Shown: piece after piece, positions 7,580 through 15,453 of the stretch | Layout: each line of letters starts with the position of its first letter | How positions within the stretch are numbered: position 1 is the first letter of the stretch | Assembly: GCA_016293645.1 (NCBI GenBank) | Contig: JAEDDW010000020.1 | Coordinates: 1-28,387, forward strand | DNA: 28,387 nt | From: Treponema sp. | Lineage (GTDB): Bacteria; Spirochaetota; Spirochaetia; Treponematales; Treponemataceae | Reading direction: 5' to 3' | Made by a program: the position numbers and the translations under genes | Notes under the pieces: model-generated | The model's database searches: none | What the model saw: only the letters and a program-made list of their open reading frames with translations | Told to the model about the DNA's origin: nothing

Positions 7580-9112
7580 ATGGGTGGAAATTTCTTAAAA
7601 GATTTAATCGGCTCTCTTTTTGGCGGCAGCGACCCTGAAGCACAGAAAAAGAAAGCATTGAAAAGTATCGCAAAATCACTTTCAAAGACAAAGTATAAAT
7701 TCTACAAACTGGGATCAAATGAAGTTGAGGGTTCTTTTGCAAGATTCTTCATTGAGATCTACAAGGCAGTGTCACCGGCTCAAGCCATGCTGCAGTCTTT
7801 CAATCCAAACAGCCTGAAAAGACTTGTGCTCAACAGTTCGCTTTCAGAAAAACAGCTGGATTCCCTTGAACAGCTTTCAGAAACGGCTATCATGGAACTT
7901 GCAAGGAAAAAGCCTCTGAAGGAAGTCCGTGAAACAGTCAAGGCTTGCATGGATACGTTTTCATCTGCCTATGACAACAACAAGATTTCAAAGACAGACC
8001 AGCTTTACACAAAACTCATCACTTTCGCAAATTTCGTTCAGTTTGACTTCTATTTCATGCTGAAAAAATTCGACAACACATTGAAGGAAAGGAATTTTTC
8101 CGTGGCGCCTAAGTTTGCACCTATCAACGGAACATACCTGATAGAGGATCTGAAGAACTTTATCGATGTTGCATGGGTCCTTCCGTTTGACTCGGACTGG
8201 AGCGATGTGTTCAAGCTGATCAAATCAGTGAAGGGTGCTGATCCTGTGGCTGCAGGTGTCTGGAAAAAACTTCTTGCACGCATCAGATATCTTAAGGACA
8301 ACCATATTCTTGAAATGCTCATCCAGCTGATTTCTGAAAATCCATATTATCGTGACGAGGTAACATCAAAGGAACTTTACATCGTTGACGACTATATCGC
8401 CGACGTGAAGAAAACTGCTGAGAAGACCCTTGATGAAATCCAGGCAAAGCAGACGGCAGGAAAAGTTGACGGACTTCTGGTTCAGATTTTTGGAACTACG
8501 GAAGTCGAGCACCTTAAGTACTACAACGAGGCAGGAAGCGCTCCATTTGAACGCAAGGATCTTGGTTCCTTTGAATATGCTGAACCGCTGGGCTACCTCA
8601 AGCAGTTCATCCTTGACTATGTGAAGAAGGATATCCGTGAGCTTTCGGACATCCTCCTTGTACGCGGCGAATGGGCCAACCAGCAGCTTGCGACTCCTAT
8701 GAGCGATGCATTCCACCAGCTTCTGGACATCGCCGGAAACATCACCGCCTTGGACAACAGCGTAAACGAGACTGTGGATCTTGGTCTCAAGATGAAGACA
8801 CACCTTCCTAGGGCAGACAGGGACAAGGAATCAAGGAACATAATCCAGTCTACCCTTACCCACATAAACGACACGGCGGGGACCCTCATAAAGAAGTCCA
8901 TCGCACTTCTTGTTTCCTTTGACAGAAACCTGAAGATGATTCTTGAAGACTGCGTCAAGAAACATCAGGAGCTTATCCTCAACTGGAACGACATCGACCA
9001 CTTTGCAGAGGGACAGCTCAAGCAGATGTCCATCGATGCATACAAAAAGATTTTTTCTTTTGTTTCATTGATGCAGAACTTCCCTATCCAGATTTCTGAG
9101 GACAGCGAATAG
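7580..9112 (+). CDS. Uncharacterised cytoplasmic protein, possibly spirochaete-specific
   Basis: I cannot assign a function. The 510-residue product has no signal peptide and no membrane segment. After a short Gly-rich start (MGGNFLKDLIGSLFGG) it is basic at about 20-45 and then almost entirely amphipathic helix, with no enzymatic motif. The all-helical character and length recall a spirochaete family of unknown function (I think of DUF5312, unverified). Codon use matches its neighbours, so it is a resident gene. It is transcribed alone: divergent from chvE, convergent with the 9278 gene, and ended by the terminator at 9176-9243. The start has no SD and a promoter directly upstream, suggesting a leaderless mRNA. 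Confidence 0.8.
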   Translation: MGGNFLKDLIGSLFGGSDPEAQKKKALKSIAKSLSKTKYKFYKLGSNEVEGSFARFFIEIYKAVSPAQAMLQSFNPNSLKRLVLNSSLSEKQLDSLEQLSETAIMELARKKPLKEVRETVKACMDTFSSAYDNNKISKTDQLYTKLITFANFVQFDFYFMLKKFDNTLKERNFSVAPKFAPINGTYLIEDLKNFIDVAWVLPFDSDWSDVFKLIKSVKGADPVAAGVWKKLLARIRYLKDNHILEMLIQLISENPYYRDEVTSKELYIVDDYIADVKKTAEKTLDEIQAKQTAGKVDGLLVQIFGTTEVEHLKYYNEAGSAPFERKDLGSFEYAEPLGYLKQFILDYVKKDIRELSDILLVRGEWANQQLATPMSDAFHQLLDIAGNITALDNSVNETVDLGLKMKTHLPRADRDKESRNIIQSTLTHINDTAGTLIKKSIALLVSFDRNLKMILEDCVKKHQELILNWNDIDHFAEGQLKQMSIDAYKKIFSFVSLMQNFPIQISEDSE

Positions 9113-9175
9113 AAAAAGGTTGCGGCCCGATATTTGAGCAACGATTGTTTAGCAACACTATTTCCGTACATAGAC

Positions 9176-9243
9176 AAAAAAAGCCCGTGAAGGCAACTGA
9201 GATTGAAATGCGATTCAACATCAGGAACTTTCACGGGCTTTTT
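9176..9243. terminator. Bidirectional terminator
   Basis: AAAAAGCCCGTGAA at 9178-9191 is the exact complement of TTCACGGGCTTTTT at 9230-9243, giving a 14-bp stem with T runs on both strands. The 38-nt interior contains weaker nested pairs (CTGA/TCAG and TTGAA/TTCAA). It serves the convergent genes ending at 9112 (plus) and 9278 (minus). Confidence 0.8.
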
Positions 9244-9277
9244 CATTGCCTGTCTATATTTATGGCAGAAGGAATCT

Positions 9278-9532
9278 TCACTTAAGCACTGAATCCACAA
9301 GAGCCTTGAGGGCAGGATCCTGTTTGATTTCCGAGGTTTCGATTCCGCTTTGAATGACGAAGACGCCGTTTTTTTCAACAATTACTTTGTTCATGTTTTT
9401 TGCTCCATTTGTTTCAGTAATATGCTTCAGAAGACCGGTTCCTTTTTTGGGCTCAGTCAGTTCCATGGCCTTGCCCATAAGACCTTTTTTCTGAGAATTT
9501 TTAACTTCCGTTTTTTTAATGTTTTCTGCCAT
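9278..9532 (-). CDS. Small uncharacterised protein co-transcribed with the repeat-tailed sensor-like gene
   Basis: The 84-residue product is basic in its first half (many Lys) and ends in a mixed segment DPALKALVDSVLK. It has no signal peptide, membrane helix or motif I recognise. The middle (KVIVEKNGVFVIQSGI) looks like a short beta hairpin. The ATG at 9532 is one nt after the stop of the upstream gene (TGA-T-ATG) and has GGTGA as a possible ribosome site; earlier in-frame starts lack one. The tight junction implies translational coupling with the upstream membrane protein, and thus possibly a shared job, but that is inference only. Confidence 0.65.
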   Translation of the reverse strand: MAENIKKTEVKNSQKKGLMGKAMELTEPKKGTGLLKHITETNGAKNMNKVIVEKNGVFVIQSGIETSEIKQDPALKALVDSVLK

Positions 9533-9533
9533 A

Positions 9534-11213
9534 TCAGTTTTCACCATCAAGATTTGAAAAATTCAGACCGCTGACAGAAAAACTGTCATTGACCTTTTTC
9601 TTTATCTCTTCGATATCTGCCGGAACCACTTTTTCCGGACTATCAGTTTTTTCATAATCTGAAAAAGATTCCTCGATTATTTCCACAGGTTCGTCCTCAG
9701 GGACTTCTTCAAGCTCTTCTACGGGTTCTGCTTCTTCAACTTCCTCGAGTTCTTCTACAGCTTCCGCCTCAGGGACTTCTTCAAGCTCTTCTACAGGTTC
9801 CGCTTCTTCAACTTCCTCGAGTTCTTCTACAGCTTCCGCCTCAGGGACTTCTTCAAGCTCTTCTACAGGTTCCGCTTCTTCAACTTCCTCGAGCTCCTGG
9901 ATTTCTTCAGGCGCTTCAACAGGTTCCGCCTCTGGAATTTTCTCTGGCATAGATGCCTTTACCGGAGACGGAATTTCTTCTACGAGAGTTTCCCTGGATT
10001 CAAACTGCTTTGGAACCATATTCCGTGATGACGCGGATGCAAAGGCTGACATGATGTCCTGCCAGCTTGATTCAAGCATTGCATCAACAACTTCGGAATG
10101 TTTTTTTCCGCGTCTGCCAAGACTCTTTTTTACTTCATCATTGACATCCATTCTTCTGGAAGCGATTCCTTTTGCAAGTGTCTTCCAGTCCGTAGTGTCC
10201 TTGCGCTCGATGTATTCCTTTAAGAGTTCGTACTGGAATTTTCTGATCCGCCTTTTGATGAACACCATGTCATCATGGCGAAGGTTGAACATAAGGAACA
10301 CCACAAGGAACAGGGTGATGAAAAGGCATACAAGAAGCGCGATTTTTTCCATGTCGCTGAATTCGAATTCATCCTGGCTGCAGATCCAGCCGATCTTGAT
10401 TCCGCTTTCATCAGTTGTGGATATTACAAAAAGATTTTCCCTTTTGTCGTCGCTTTCAGCAATCTGTTCAATATTTGAATAACGTTTTCCCCAGCGTTCC
10501 TGAATTTCCTGGATGAGTGCCTTTCGCCCGGTCAAAGGAAGCCCGAAGACAAAGCCTGCAGGAGACAGGACAGTTCCCCTTGCATTGAGGGAAACAATGT
10601 CGCGGTTGATGAGACTACGTGTAAAATCATCTCCAGACACATAGAAGACAATGGTTCCGCGGTATGCCGTATATACATCATAGAAAGGATAGCTGAACAG
10701 AAGACGGTTTCTGGTGTTGTCGAAATACACGAGGGTTTTCTTGTCTCCGTCTGAGGTTTCTATGAGGGCATAGGGAATCCTATCCATGTAGTTTGAATAT
10801 GTGACCAGTTCCGCAGTTTCTGAAAGAATGTCATCGCTGAATGTGCTGTAATGGATGTGGACACCGTCGTTTTCCACAAGGCGAATTCCTTCAAGCCCGG
10901 GATTTTTCTGAAACAGAAGAGAACACAGGGTATCACGTTTTTCCATATTTTCCGGAGAAGGTTCCCGTTCGATATAGGATGAAACACTCTGCTCAGAAAG
11001 GAATTCCCTGAGCTGCCGGTCAAGGTTCGTGAAATAATCACCGTAACCGGATTTAATTTTCTCGAGTCGGTCGTTTATGTTACCAATCACTCTAGGCGTG
11101 TAATACTGAACCTCAATCAGATTGAAGCCACCTGCAAACGAAAAGAAGAGGCAGCCGGCAAAAATGAGGACTGATATCAACATGCTGAGTGCAACTTTTG
11201 GCAAAGATGTCAC
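9534..11213 (-). CDS. Two-TM membrane protein with large periplasmic domain and acidic tandem-repeat cytoplasmic tail
   Basis: The 559-residue product has a TM helix at about 7-29, a periplasmic region at 30-289, a second TM at 290-311 and a cytoplasmic part. The order resembles one-domain CACHE-type sensors, and the periplasmic part has strand-rich stretches such as LVYFDN and RGTIVFYVSG, but no output domain (kinase, methyl-accepting, GGDEF) is present. After a basic juxtamembrane segment the tail becomes a Glu/Pro/Val-rich region with 24-residue repeats built on EELEEV. The start is taken as GTG at 11213 because AGGAG lies 7 nt upstream; a TTG at 11276 has none. It shares a divergent 112-bp region with hflX. 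Its role is unknown; it could be a sensor, scaffold or envelope protein. Confidence 0.7.
   Translation of the reverse strand: MTSLPKVALSMLISVLIFAGCLFFSFAGGFNLIEVQYYTPRVIGNINDRLEKIKSGYGDYFTNLDRQLREFLSEQSVSSYIEREPSPENMEKRDTLCSLLFQKNPGLEGIRLVENDGVHIHYSTFSDDILSETAELVTYSNYMDRIPYALIETSDGDKKTLVYFDNTRNRLLFSYPFYDVYTAYRGTIVFYVSGDDFTRSLINRDIVSLNARGTVLSPAGFVFGLPLTGRKALIQEIQERWGKRYSNIEQIAESDDKRENLFVISTTDESGIKIGWICSQDEFEFSDMEKIALLVCLFITLFLVVFLMFNLRHDDMVFIKRRIRKFQYELLKEYIERKDTTDWKTLAKGIASRRMDVNDEVKKSLGRRGKKHSEVVDAMLESSWQDIMSAFASASSRNMVPKQFESRETLVEEIPSPVKASMPEKIPEAEPVEAPEEIQELEEVEEAEPVEELEEVPEAEAVEELEEVEEAEPVEELEEVPEAEAVEELEEVEEAEPVEELEEVPEDEPVEIIEESFSDYEKTDSPEKVVPADIEEIKKKVNDSFSVSGLNFSNLDGEN
9697..9893. repeat. 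72-bp tandem repeat inside a coding region
   Basis: Copies at 9697-9768 and 9769-9840 differ at only two positions (9723 and 9729), and a third partial copy at 9841-9893 is identical to the second over 53 bp. The unit is 24 codons, so gain or loss of copies keeps the frame. It encodes the acidic EELEEV-type repeats of the 9534-11213 protein. Confidence 0.9.
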
Positions 11214-11290
11214 AAAAAATCTCCTGTCTGTTGCGGAAAAGAAATGAACCCCTTTCCGTCTTTGAATTTTCGGCAAATTCGGTGCAGGAT

Positions 11291-11319
11291 TTCACACTTT
11301 TCATGAAAATTTGTATAAT
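11291..11319 (+). promoter_or_regulatory. Promoter of hflX, leaderless type
   Basis: TTCACA (11291-11296), a 17-nt spacer and TATAAT (11314-11319) are followed after 6 nt by ATG at 11326. The expected transcription start coincides with the A of the ATG. No SD sequence lies before the ATG. Confidence 0.65.
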
Positions 11320-11325
11320 AAACGT

Positions 11326-12615
11326 ATGGTAGAATTAAAGCAGGAAGAAGAAAAGAAAGTAAGATGCCTTCTGATAGGTGCCCCTGACAAGAAGAACGGA
11401 AATCCGGAACCAAAGGAACTGGAAGGCCTCATAAAAACCCTGGACTATGAAGTCGCAGGAGTCATGGTCCTCGTCAGAATAGAACCGACTCCAGCCTACG
11501 GAATCGGAACCGGAAAGGCCCATGAAATAGCCGACAAGGCAAAGGAACTTTTCGCCGACTGCATAGTGTTTGACTGGGAAATAGATCCTTCAAAACAGCG
11601 CAACTGGGAAAAACTTGCCGGCATGCCTGTCTTTGACCGCAACGAAGTCATCATCAGAATTTTTGCACAGAGAGCCCAGACAAAAGAAGCAAACCTTCAG
11701 GTAGAACTTGCGAAACTTACGTATTCCCTTCCCCGCTTGAGCCACATGTACGGCGATATGGCACGTCAGAGAGGTGGTGCCGTTGGAAACAAAGGTAGCG
11801 GCGAAACACAGCTTGAACTTGACCGCCGTCAGATAGAAGATAAAATCGTCCAGCTGAAAAAGGAACTTGAGCAGGTTGAAATAAACCGTGGCATCCAGAG
11901 AAAACAGCGCGAACGGACAGCCGCGGCAGGATGCGCCCTTGTAGGATACACAAATGCCGGAAAATCAAGTCTTCTAAACGCGCTGACAGATGCCGATGTC
12001 TTTGTCGAGAACAAGCTCTTCGCAACCCTTGATCCGACCACAAGAAAGCTGTCCCTTTCCGAAGCAAGCACGGTCCTCATCACAGACACTGTAGGTTTCA
12101 TTTCCAGACTTCCACACACACTCATCGACGCCTTCAAATCAACACTGGAAGAAGCAGCCCTTGCAGATTTTCTTCTTGTTGTCGTTGACGCCGCCGACCC
12201 TGACTGTGAAAAGCAGTATGAACAGGTAATGAAAGTTCTTGGAGAAATCAAGGCAGACAAAATTCCGCGCATCGTGGTGCTCAACAAATACGACAAGGTA
12301 AAAGGCAACATTCTTCTTGAATCACAGCTGAATAATTTCTTTCCCAACGCACTCCACGTCAGCGCAAAGACACACGAAGGCTTTGAGGACATCATCGCTG
12401 TGCTTACGGAAAATCTTCTTGGTATCCTCCGTTCATTCAGAATTCCAATGGCAAGGGCTGACCTTGTTGAGCTTGCCCGCAAAAACGGAACCATTGAAAA
12501 GGAAGAATGGCTTGAGGATGTGATTTCCCTTGAAGCCCGCATACCTGGATCATTTGATGATGAAGGAAAGGCAACTACGAGAACCCTCGCTCTTTTGAAG
12601 GACTACACAGCATGA
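11326..12615 (+). CDS. hflX: GTPase HflX
   Basis: The 429-residue protein has the HflX N-terminal domain, including the glycine-rich YGIGTGKAHEI and a region ending in GGAVGNKGSGETQLELDRR that is a hallmark of the family, a coiled linker at about 165-195, then a TRAFAC GTPase domain: GYTNAGKSS at 207-215 (G1), DTVGF (G3), NKYD (G4) and a SAKT-like G5. HflX binds the 50S subunit and splits or rescues stalled ribosomes, often under stress. The ATG at 11326 is preferred over an in-frame TTG at 11311, which would overlap the promoter -10 box. The next gene overlaps its stop by four nt (ATGA). Confidence 0.93.
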   Translation: MVELKQEEEKKVRCLLIGAPDKKNGNPEPKELEGLIKTLDYEVAGVMVLVRIEPTPAYGIGTGKAHEIADKAKELFADCIVFDWEIDPSKQRNWEKLAGMPVFDRNEVIIRIFAQRAQTKEANLQVELAKLTYSLPRLSHMYGDMARQRGGAVGNKGSGETQLELDRRQIEDKIVQLKKELEQVEINRGIQRKQRERTAAAGCALVGYTNAGKSSLLNALTDADVFVENKLFATLDPTTRKLSLSEASTVLITDTVGFISRLPHTLIDAFKSTLEEAALADFLLVVVDAADPDCEKQYEQVMKVLGEIKADKIPRIVVLNKYDKVKGNILLESQLNNFFPNALHVSAKTHEGFEDIIAVLTENLLGILRSFRIPMARADLVELARKNGTIEKEEWLEDVISLEARIPGSFDDEGKATTRTLALLKDYTA

Positions 12616-13115
12616 AAAGAAAAATCGATGTGCTCAACAGAATTCTTGCCATCACAGCCGGAACAATTTCCGCAGCCATAGCAATCGCTACAATCACTGC
12701 ATTTGCCGTATCAGGCGGAAATCTGGGGAAAAATTACAGACGTGCAGATCCTGATCCTATGAAAATGACAAACAGGAGCAAGGGAAAGGAAGATGCAGTA
12801 GATGCGTTTACCGACATCAGCCAGATAAGAATTCAGACAAGAGTTGAATCGGAAGACGAGGAGCCGGCTGTAATCGTTGTAAGTCCATGGTTTTCTTATC
12901 CTGCAGGAGACCAGCAGCTTTTTGAGGAATTGTCCCAGAAGGAACGCCAGATGCGCGGTATCTTTTCCGGCTACTTTTCTTCAAGAACATCCAAAGATCT
13001 TATGGACAAGGGTGAAGTAAAGATCAAGGAAGAACTTCTTGATGAAATCAACGCACAGCTTGTCATGGGAAAAATCCGTGCCGTCTATTTCAACGACTAC
13101 ATATTCATAAACTGA
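12612..13115 (+). CDS. FliL-like single-pass membrane protein
   Basis: The 167-residue protein has a short basic N-terminus, one TM helix at about 10-34, a polar linker and a C-terminal domain (about 85-167). That domain reads like the end of FliL: a short basic and charged helix, SSRTSKDLMDKGEVKIKEEL as the helical core, then INAQL, a GK and VYFNDYIFIN as the closing strand. FliL is a stomatin-like protein that supports flagellar stators. No other flagellar genes are nearby and the protein is coupled to hflX by a 4-nt overlap, with AAGGA upstream, so it may be a non-flagellar relative. The similarity is by eye and distant. Confidence 0.6.
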   Translation: MKRKIDVLNRILAITAGTISAAIAIATITAFAVSGGNLGKNYRRADPDPMKMTNRSKGKEDAVDAFTDISQIRIQTRVESEDEEPAVIVVSPWFSYPAGDQQLFEELSQKERQMRGIFSGYFSSRTSKDLMDKGEVKIKEELLDEINAQLVMGKIRAVYFNDYIFIN

Positions 13116-13177
13116 TCCATTCATCACAGAATTCATTTCATCTGACCTCTGGAACTCGTTTTTGGAGGTTTCCTTAA

Positions 13178-13206
13178 TTGTTTTTTTCCAATTTATTGTC
13201 TATTAT
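13178..13206 (+). promoter_or_regulatory. Promoter of purD, leaderless type
   Basis: TTGTTT (13178-13183), a 17-nt spacer and TATTAT (13201-13206) are followed after 6 nt by ATG at 13213. The -35 box is weak. A GGAGG at 13164-13168 lies too far upstream to serve the ATG but could serve a 12-codon TTG-initiated frame (13178-13216) whose TGA overlaps the purD ATG. Confidence 0.5.
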
Positions 13207-13212
13207 AGCGGC

Positions 13213-14526
13213 ATGAAAGTTATAGTTGTAGGAAACGGTGGACGTGAACATGCCATTGCCTGGAAACTGGCACAGAGCAGTTCAGTTGAAGAAGTAATCT
13301 GTACTCCTGGTAACGGCGGTACAGCTTTTGAAAATAAATGCCGCAACGTAGAAGGCAAGTCCCACGATGACTTTATAAGGATTGCAAAGGAAAACGGATG
13401 CGATCTTTGTGTAGTCGGACCTGAAGATCCTCTTTGCGCAGGTCTTGCAGACAGATTCTGGTCGGAAGGAATTCCAACTGTCGGAACAAAAAAGGATCCT
13501 GCACAGCTTGAAGGAAGCAAGGATTTCGCAAAGAACTTCATGCACAAATATGGAGTTGCCTGCGCAGACAACAAGACATTCACAGACAAGGAAGCTGCCC
13601 TTGCATACGTAAAGGAACATGGTGCACCGATCGTTCTCAAAGCTGACGGTCTAGCAGCTGGGAAAGGTGTCGTTGTTGCCCTCAACATGGATGACGCACT
13701 CAAAGCCGTCGAAGAGCTTATGGATGGCCAGCTGGTTGGAGATGCCGGACGCAAACTTGTCATCGAAGAATATATGCGCGGTGTTGAGATTTCAATTCTC
13801 GGTGCAGTATCAGTAAACCCGGAACTTACAGCAGCCGGAAAATCATGCATCGTTCCTTTCATGAGCGCACGTGACCACAAGAGACTCCTTGACGGAGCAA
13901 AGGGTCCAAACACAGGCGGAATGGGTGCGATCTGTCCGGTAGATGATGTAACGGATGAAATCCTTGCTCAGTTCAACAAGAATATTCTCGAACCTACTCT
14001 CAAGGGAATCCAGGCAGAAGGCTGGGATTACAGGGGATTCATTTTCTTTGGTCTCATGATCACAAAGGAAGGTCCTAAAGTCATCGAGTACAACGTTCGT
14101 CTTGGAGATCCTGAAACTCAGGCGGTGCTTCCTTTGATGGATTTTGATTTTGCGGAAATGGCAAAAGCTGTTACAGACGGAACTCTGAAAGACTTCAAGA
14201 CAGCATGGAAGCCAGGTTATGTTGTCGCCCCTGTGGCCGTAAGCGGTGGATATCCAAAAGCTTACAAAAAGGGAATGACAATAAAGATCGATACAGCAAA
14301 AGTTGAAGAGACAGGGGCAAAGGTTTTCTTTGCCGGAGCCATGGAAGACAGAAGAGCTCAGGGCGGAATCGTCACAAACGGTGGACGCGTCCTTGCCTGC
14401 TCCGCACAGGGAGATACATTCGGCGAAGCCTGGAAGAAAGCATATGCTGCCATTGAACATGTAAGCTTCGACGGAATGTTCTACAGAAAGGACATAGGTC
14501 TTCCTGGGGCCGCAGAGTCCAACTGA
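13213..14526 (+). CDS. purD: Phosphoribosylamine-glycine ligase (GAR synthetase)
   Basis: This is the second step of purine synthesis: ATP-dependent joining of glycine to phosphoribosylamine. The 437-residue product begins with the PurD N-domain (VVGNGGREHA at 6-15), then an ATP-grasp fold with LKADGLAAGKGV, the PNTGGMGA loop and EYNVRLGDPETQ, which carries metal and ATP ligands. Length is normal (about 420-430). The start at 13213 aligns with other PurD N-termini; the upstream TTG extension to 13162 does not. No other purine gene is in view. It is convergent with uppP with only 3 nt between the two stops and no terminator visible there. Confidence 0.95.
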   Translation: MKVIVVGNGGREHAIAWKLAQSSSVEEVICTPGNGGTAFENKCRNVEGKSHDDFIRIAKENGCDLCVVGPEDPLCAGLADRFWSEGIPTVGTKKDPAQLEGSKDFAKNFMHKYGVACADNKTFTDKEAALAYVKEHGAPIVLKADGLAAGKGVVVALNMDDALKAVEELMDGQLVGDAGRKLVIEEYMRGVEISILGAVSVNPELTAAGKSCIVPFMSARDHKRLLDGAKGPNTGGMGAICPVDDVTDEILAQFNKNILEPTLKGIQAEGWDYRGFIFFGLMITKEGPKVIEYNVRLGDPETQAVLPLMDFDFAEMAKAVTDGTLKDFKTAWKPGYVVAPVAVSGGYPKAYKKGMTIKIDTAKVEETGAKVFFAGAMEDRRAQGGIVTNGGRVLACSAQGDTFGEAWKKAYAAIEHVSFDGMFYRKDIGLPGAAESN

Positions 14527-14529
14527 TGA

Positions 14530-15381
14530 TTAAAAACAGAAAAGTCCAATAATACCGACTGGAACAAGGTAGGCGGCAAACCACTGCAGCCTGCCTTTTT
14601 TTATCAGTTTCATGAGAACTGCAAGTGCGAAATAACCGCTTGCAAATGCGACAGCACATCCAAGGACAAGCTGTGCGATTCCACAGTTTGAAGCTACCTC
14701 GCCAAGATCTTTTGCTTCAAGAATGAAAGCACCAAGAATTGCAGGAATTGAAACAATGAATGAGAATTCACCGGCTGTGCTGCGGCTTACTCCGCAGAAG
14801 AGAGCACCGGCAATAGTTGAACCGCTTCTTGAAATTCCAGGAAGAGTACCGATGCCCTGGGCAAATCCAATCACAAGGGATTGTATGAGAGTCGGAGCTT
14901 TCATGTCAGCTGAAACAGTTCCGTCGGTGGAAACATTTGTTTTTTTCTTTTCAATGATTCCGGAAAGCACAAGAATGACTGCTGTGACTATAAGTCCTGC
15001 GCATGTAGCTTTAATCGAGATGACATCGTCATCAATGAGTTTTTTTGTTACCACGCCAATGACGCCGGTTACAAAAGTTGCGGCAACAACAGCAGCGATG
15101 TAGGAACGGTCATTGTTCCGTAAAGCAGCCTGATCTTCTGTAAGACCGTGTTTTCTGACAAACAATCCTGCAAAGGCAACTATAAGCTGACAGAGCTTTT
15201 TCCTGAAGAAAATGCAGACAGCCGCAAGTGTCGCAAGATGGAGCATCACATCAAACAAAAGCGGAACTTCCTCAAGGTCAAAAAGATATTGAACAATCTT
15301 GAGATGACCGCTTGATGAGATTGGAAGAAATTCTGCAATTCCCTGCAGAAGGCCTAAAAGAATTGATTGAATTATTGTCAT
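14530..15381 (-). CDS. uppP: Undecaprenyl-diphosphatase
   Basis: The 283-residue integral membrane protein of the BacA/UppP family removes a phosphate from undecaprenyl diphosphate on the outer face of the inner membrane, recycling the carrier for peptidoglycan and other polymers; it can give bacitracin resistance. The two family motifs are intact: EFLPISSSGH at 17-26 with the catalytic glutamate, and PGISRSGST in the second half. The ATG at 15381 has AGGGA about 7 nt upstream; an in-frame GTG at 15408 is less likely. It is the last gene of the run 20304 to 14530, 72 bp after mnmE. A hairpin lies next to its ribosome site. Confidence 0.93.
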   Translation of the reverse strand: MTIIQSILLGLLQGIAEFLPISSSGHLKIVQYLFDLEEVPLLFDVMLHLATLAAVCIFFRKKLCQLIVAFAGLFVRKHGLTEDQAALRNNDRSYIAAVVAATFVTGVIGVVTKKLIDDDVISIKATCAGLIVTAVILVLSGIIEKKKTNVSTDGTVSADMKAPTLIQSLVIGFAQGIGTLPGISRSGSTIAGALFCGVSRSTAGEFSFIVSIPAILGAFILEAKDLGEVASNCGIAQLVLGCAVAFASGYFALAVLMKLIKKGRLQWFAAYLVPVGIIGLFCF

Positions 15382-15392
15382 ATCTGTTTCCC

Positions 15393-15407
15393 TGCGGAAT
15401 TTCCGCA
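15393..15407 (-). promoter_or_regulatory. Hairpin just upstream of the uppP ribosome-binding site
   Basis: TGCGGAA (15393-15399) and TTCCGCA (15401-15407) form a perfect 7-bp inverted repeat around one base. In the transcript the 3' arm runs directly into the AGGGA ribosome site, so the fold could influence uppP translation. It is too tight to fold fully, since the loop would open two pairs. The region 15418-15445 beside it holds CGAGT/ACTCG words resembling the repeat at 24779-24857. Confidence 0.35.
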
Positions 15408-15453
15408 CTGCGCTCTCAATGACGAGTCCTCATTACTCGCATGACAAGCCTTT

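Noticed and set aside
9697..9893. Regular repeats that might be a CRISPR array
   Set aside because: They are directly adjacent 72-bp units without unique spacers and lie in frame in a coding region.
11211..11276. Longer start (TTG at 11276) for the repeat-tailed membrane protein
   Set aside because: No ribosome site before it, and the GTG at 11213 has AGGAG at ideal spacing and places the TM helix at the N-terminus.
11829..12542. 237-residue open frame on the minus strand opposite hflX
   Set aside because: Antisense shadow of a clearly conserved gene; low-complexity Ser/Arg-rich product with no family features or ribosome site.
13145..13190. ACCTC/GAGGT hairpin followed by a T run as a terminator for the hflX operon
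   Set aside because: The stem is only about five pairs with a 15-nt loop and the T run is some 15 nt away; too weak to call.
13203..13913. 236-residue open frame on the minus strand opposite purD
   Set aside because: Antisense shadow of purD with Ser/Pro-rich composition typical of reverse-frame artefacts.
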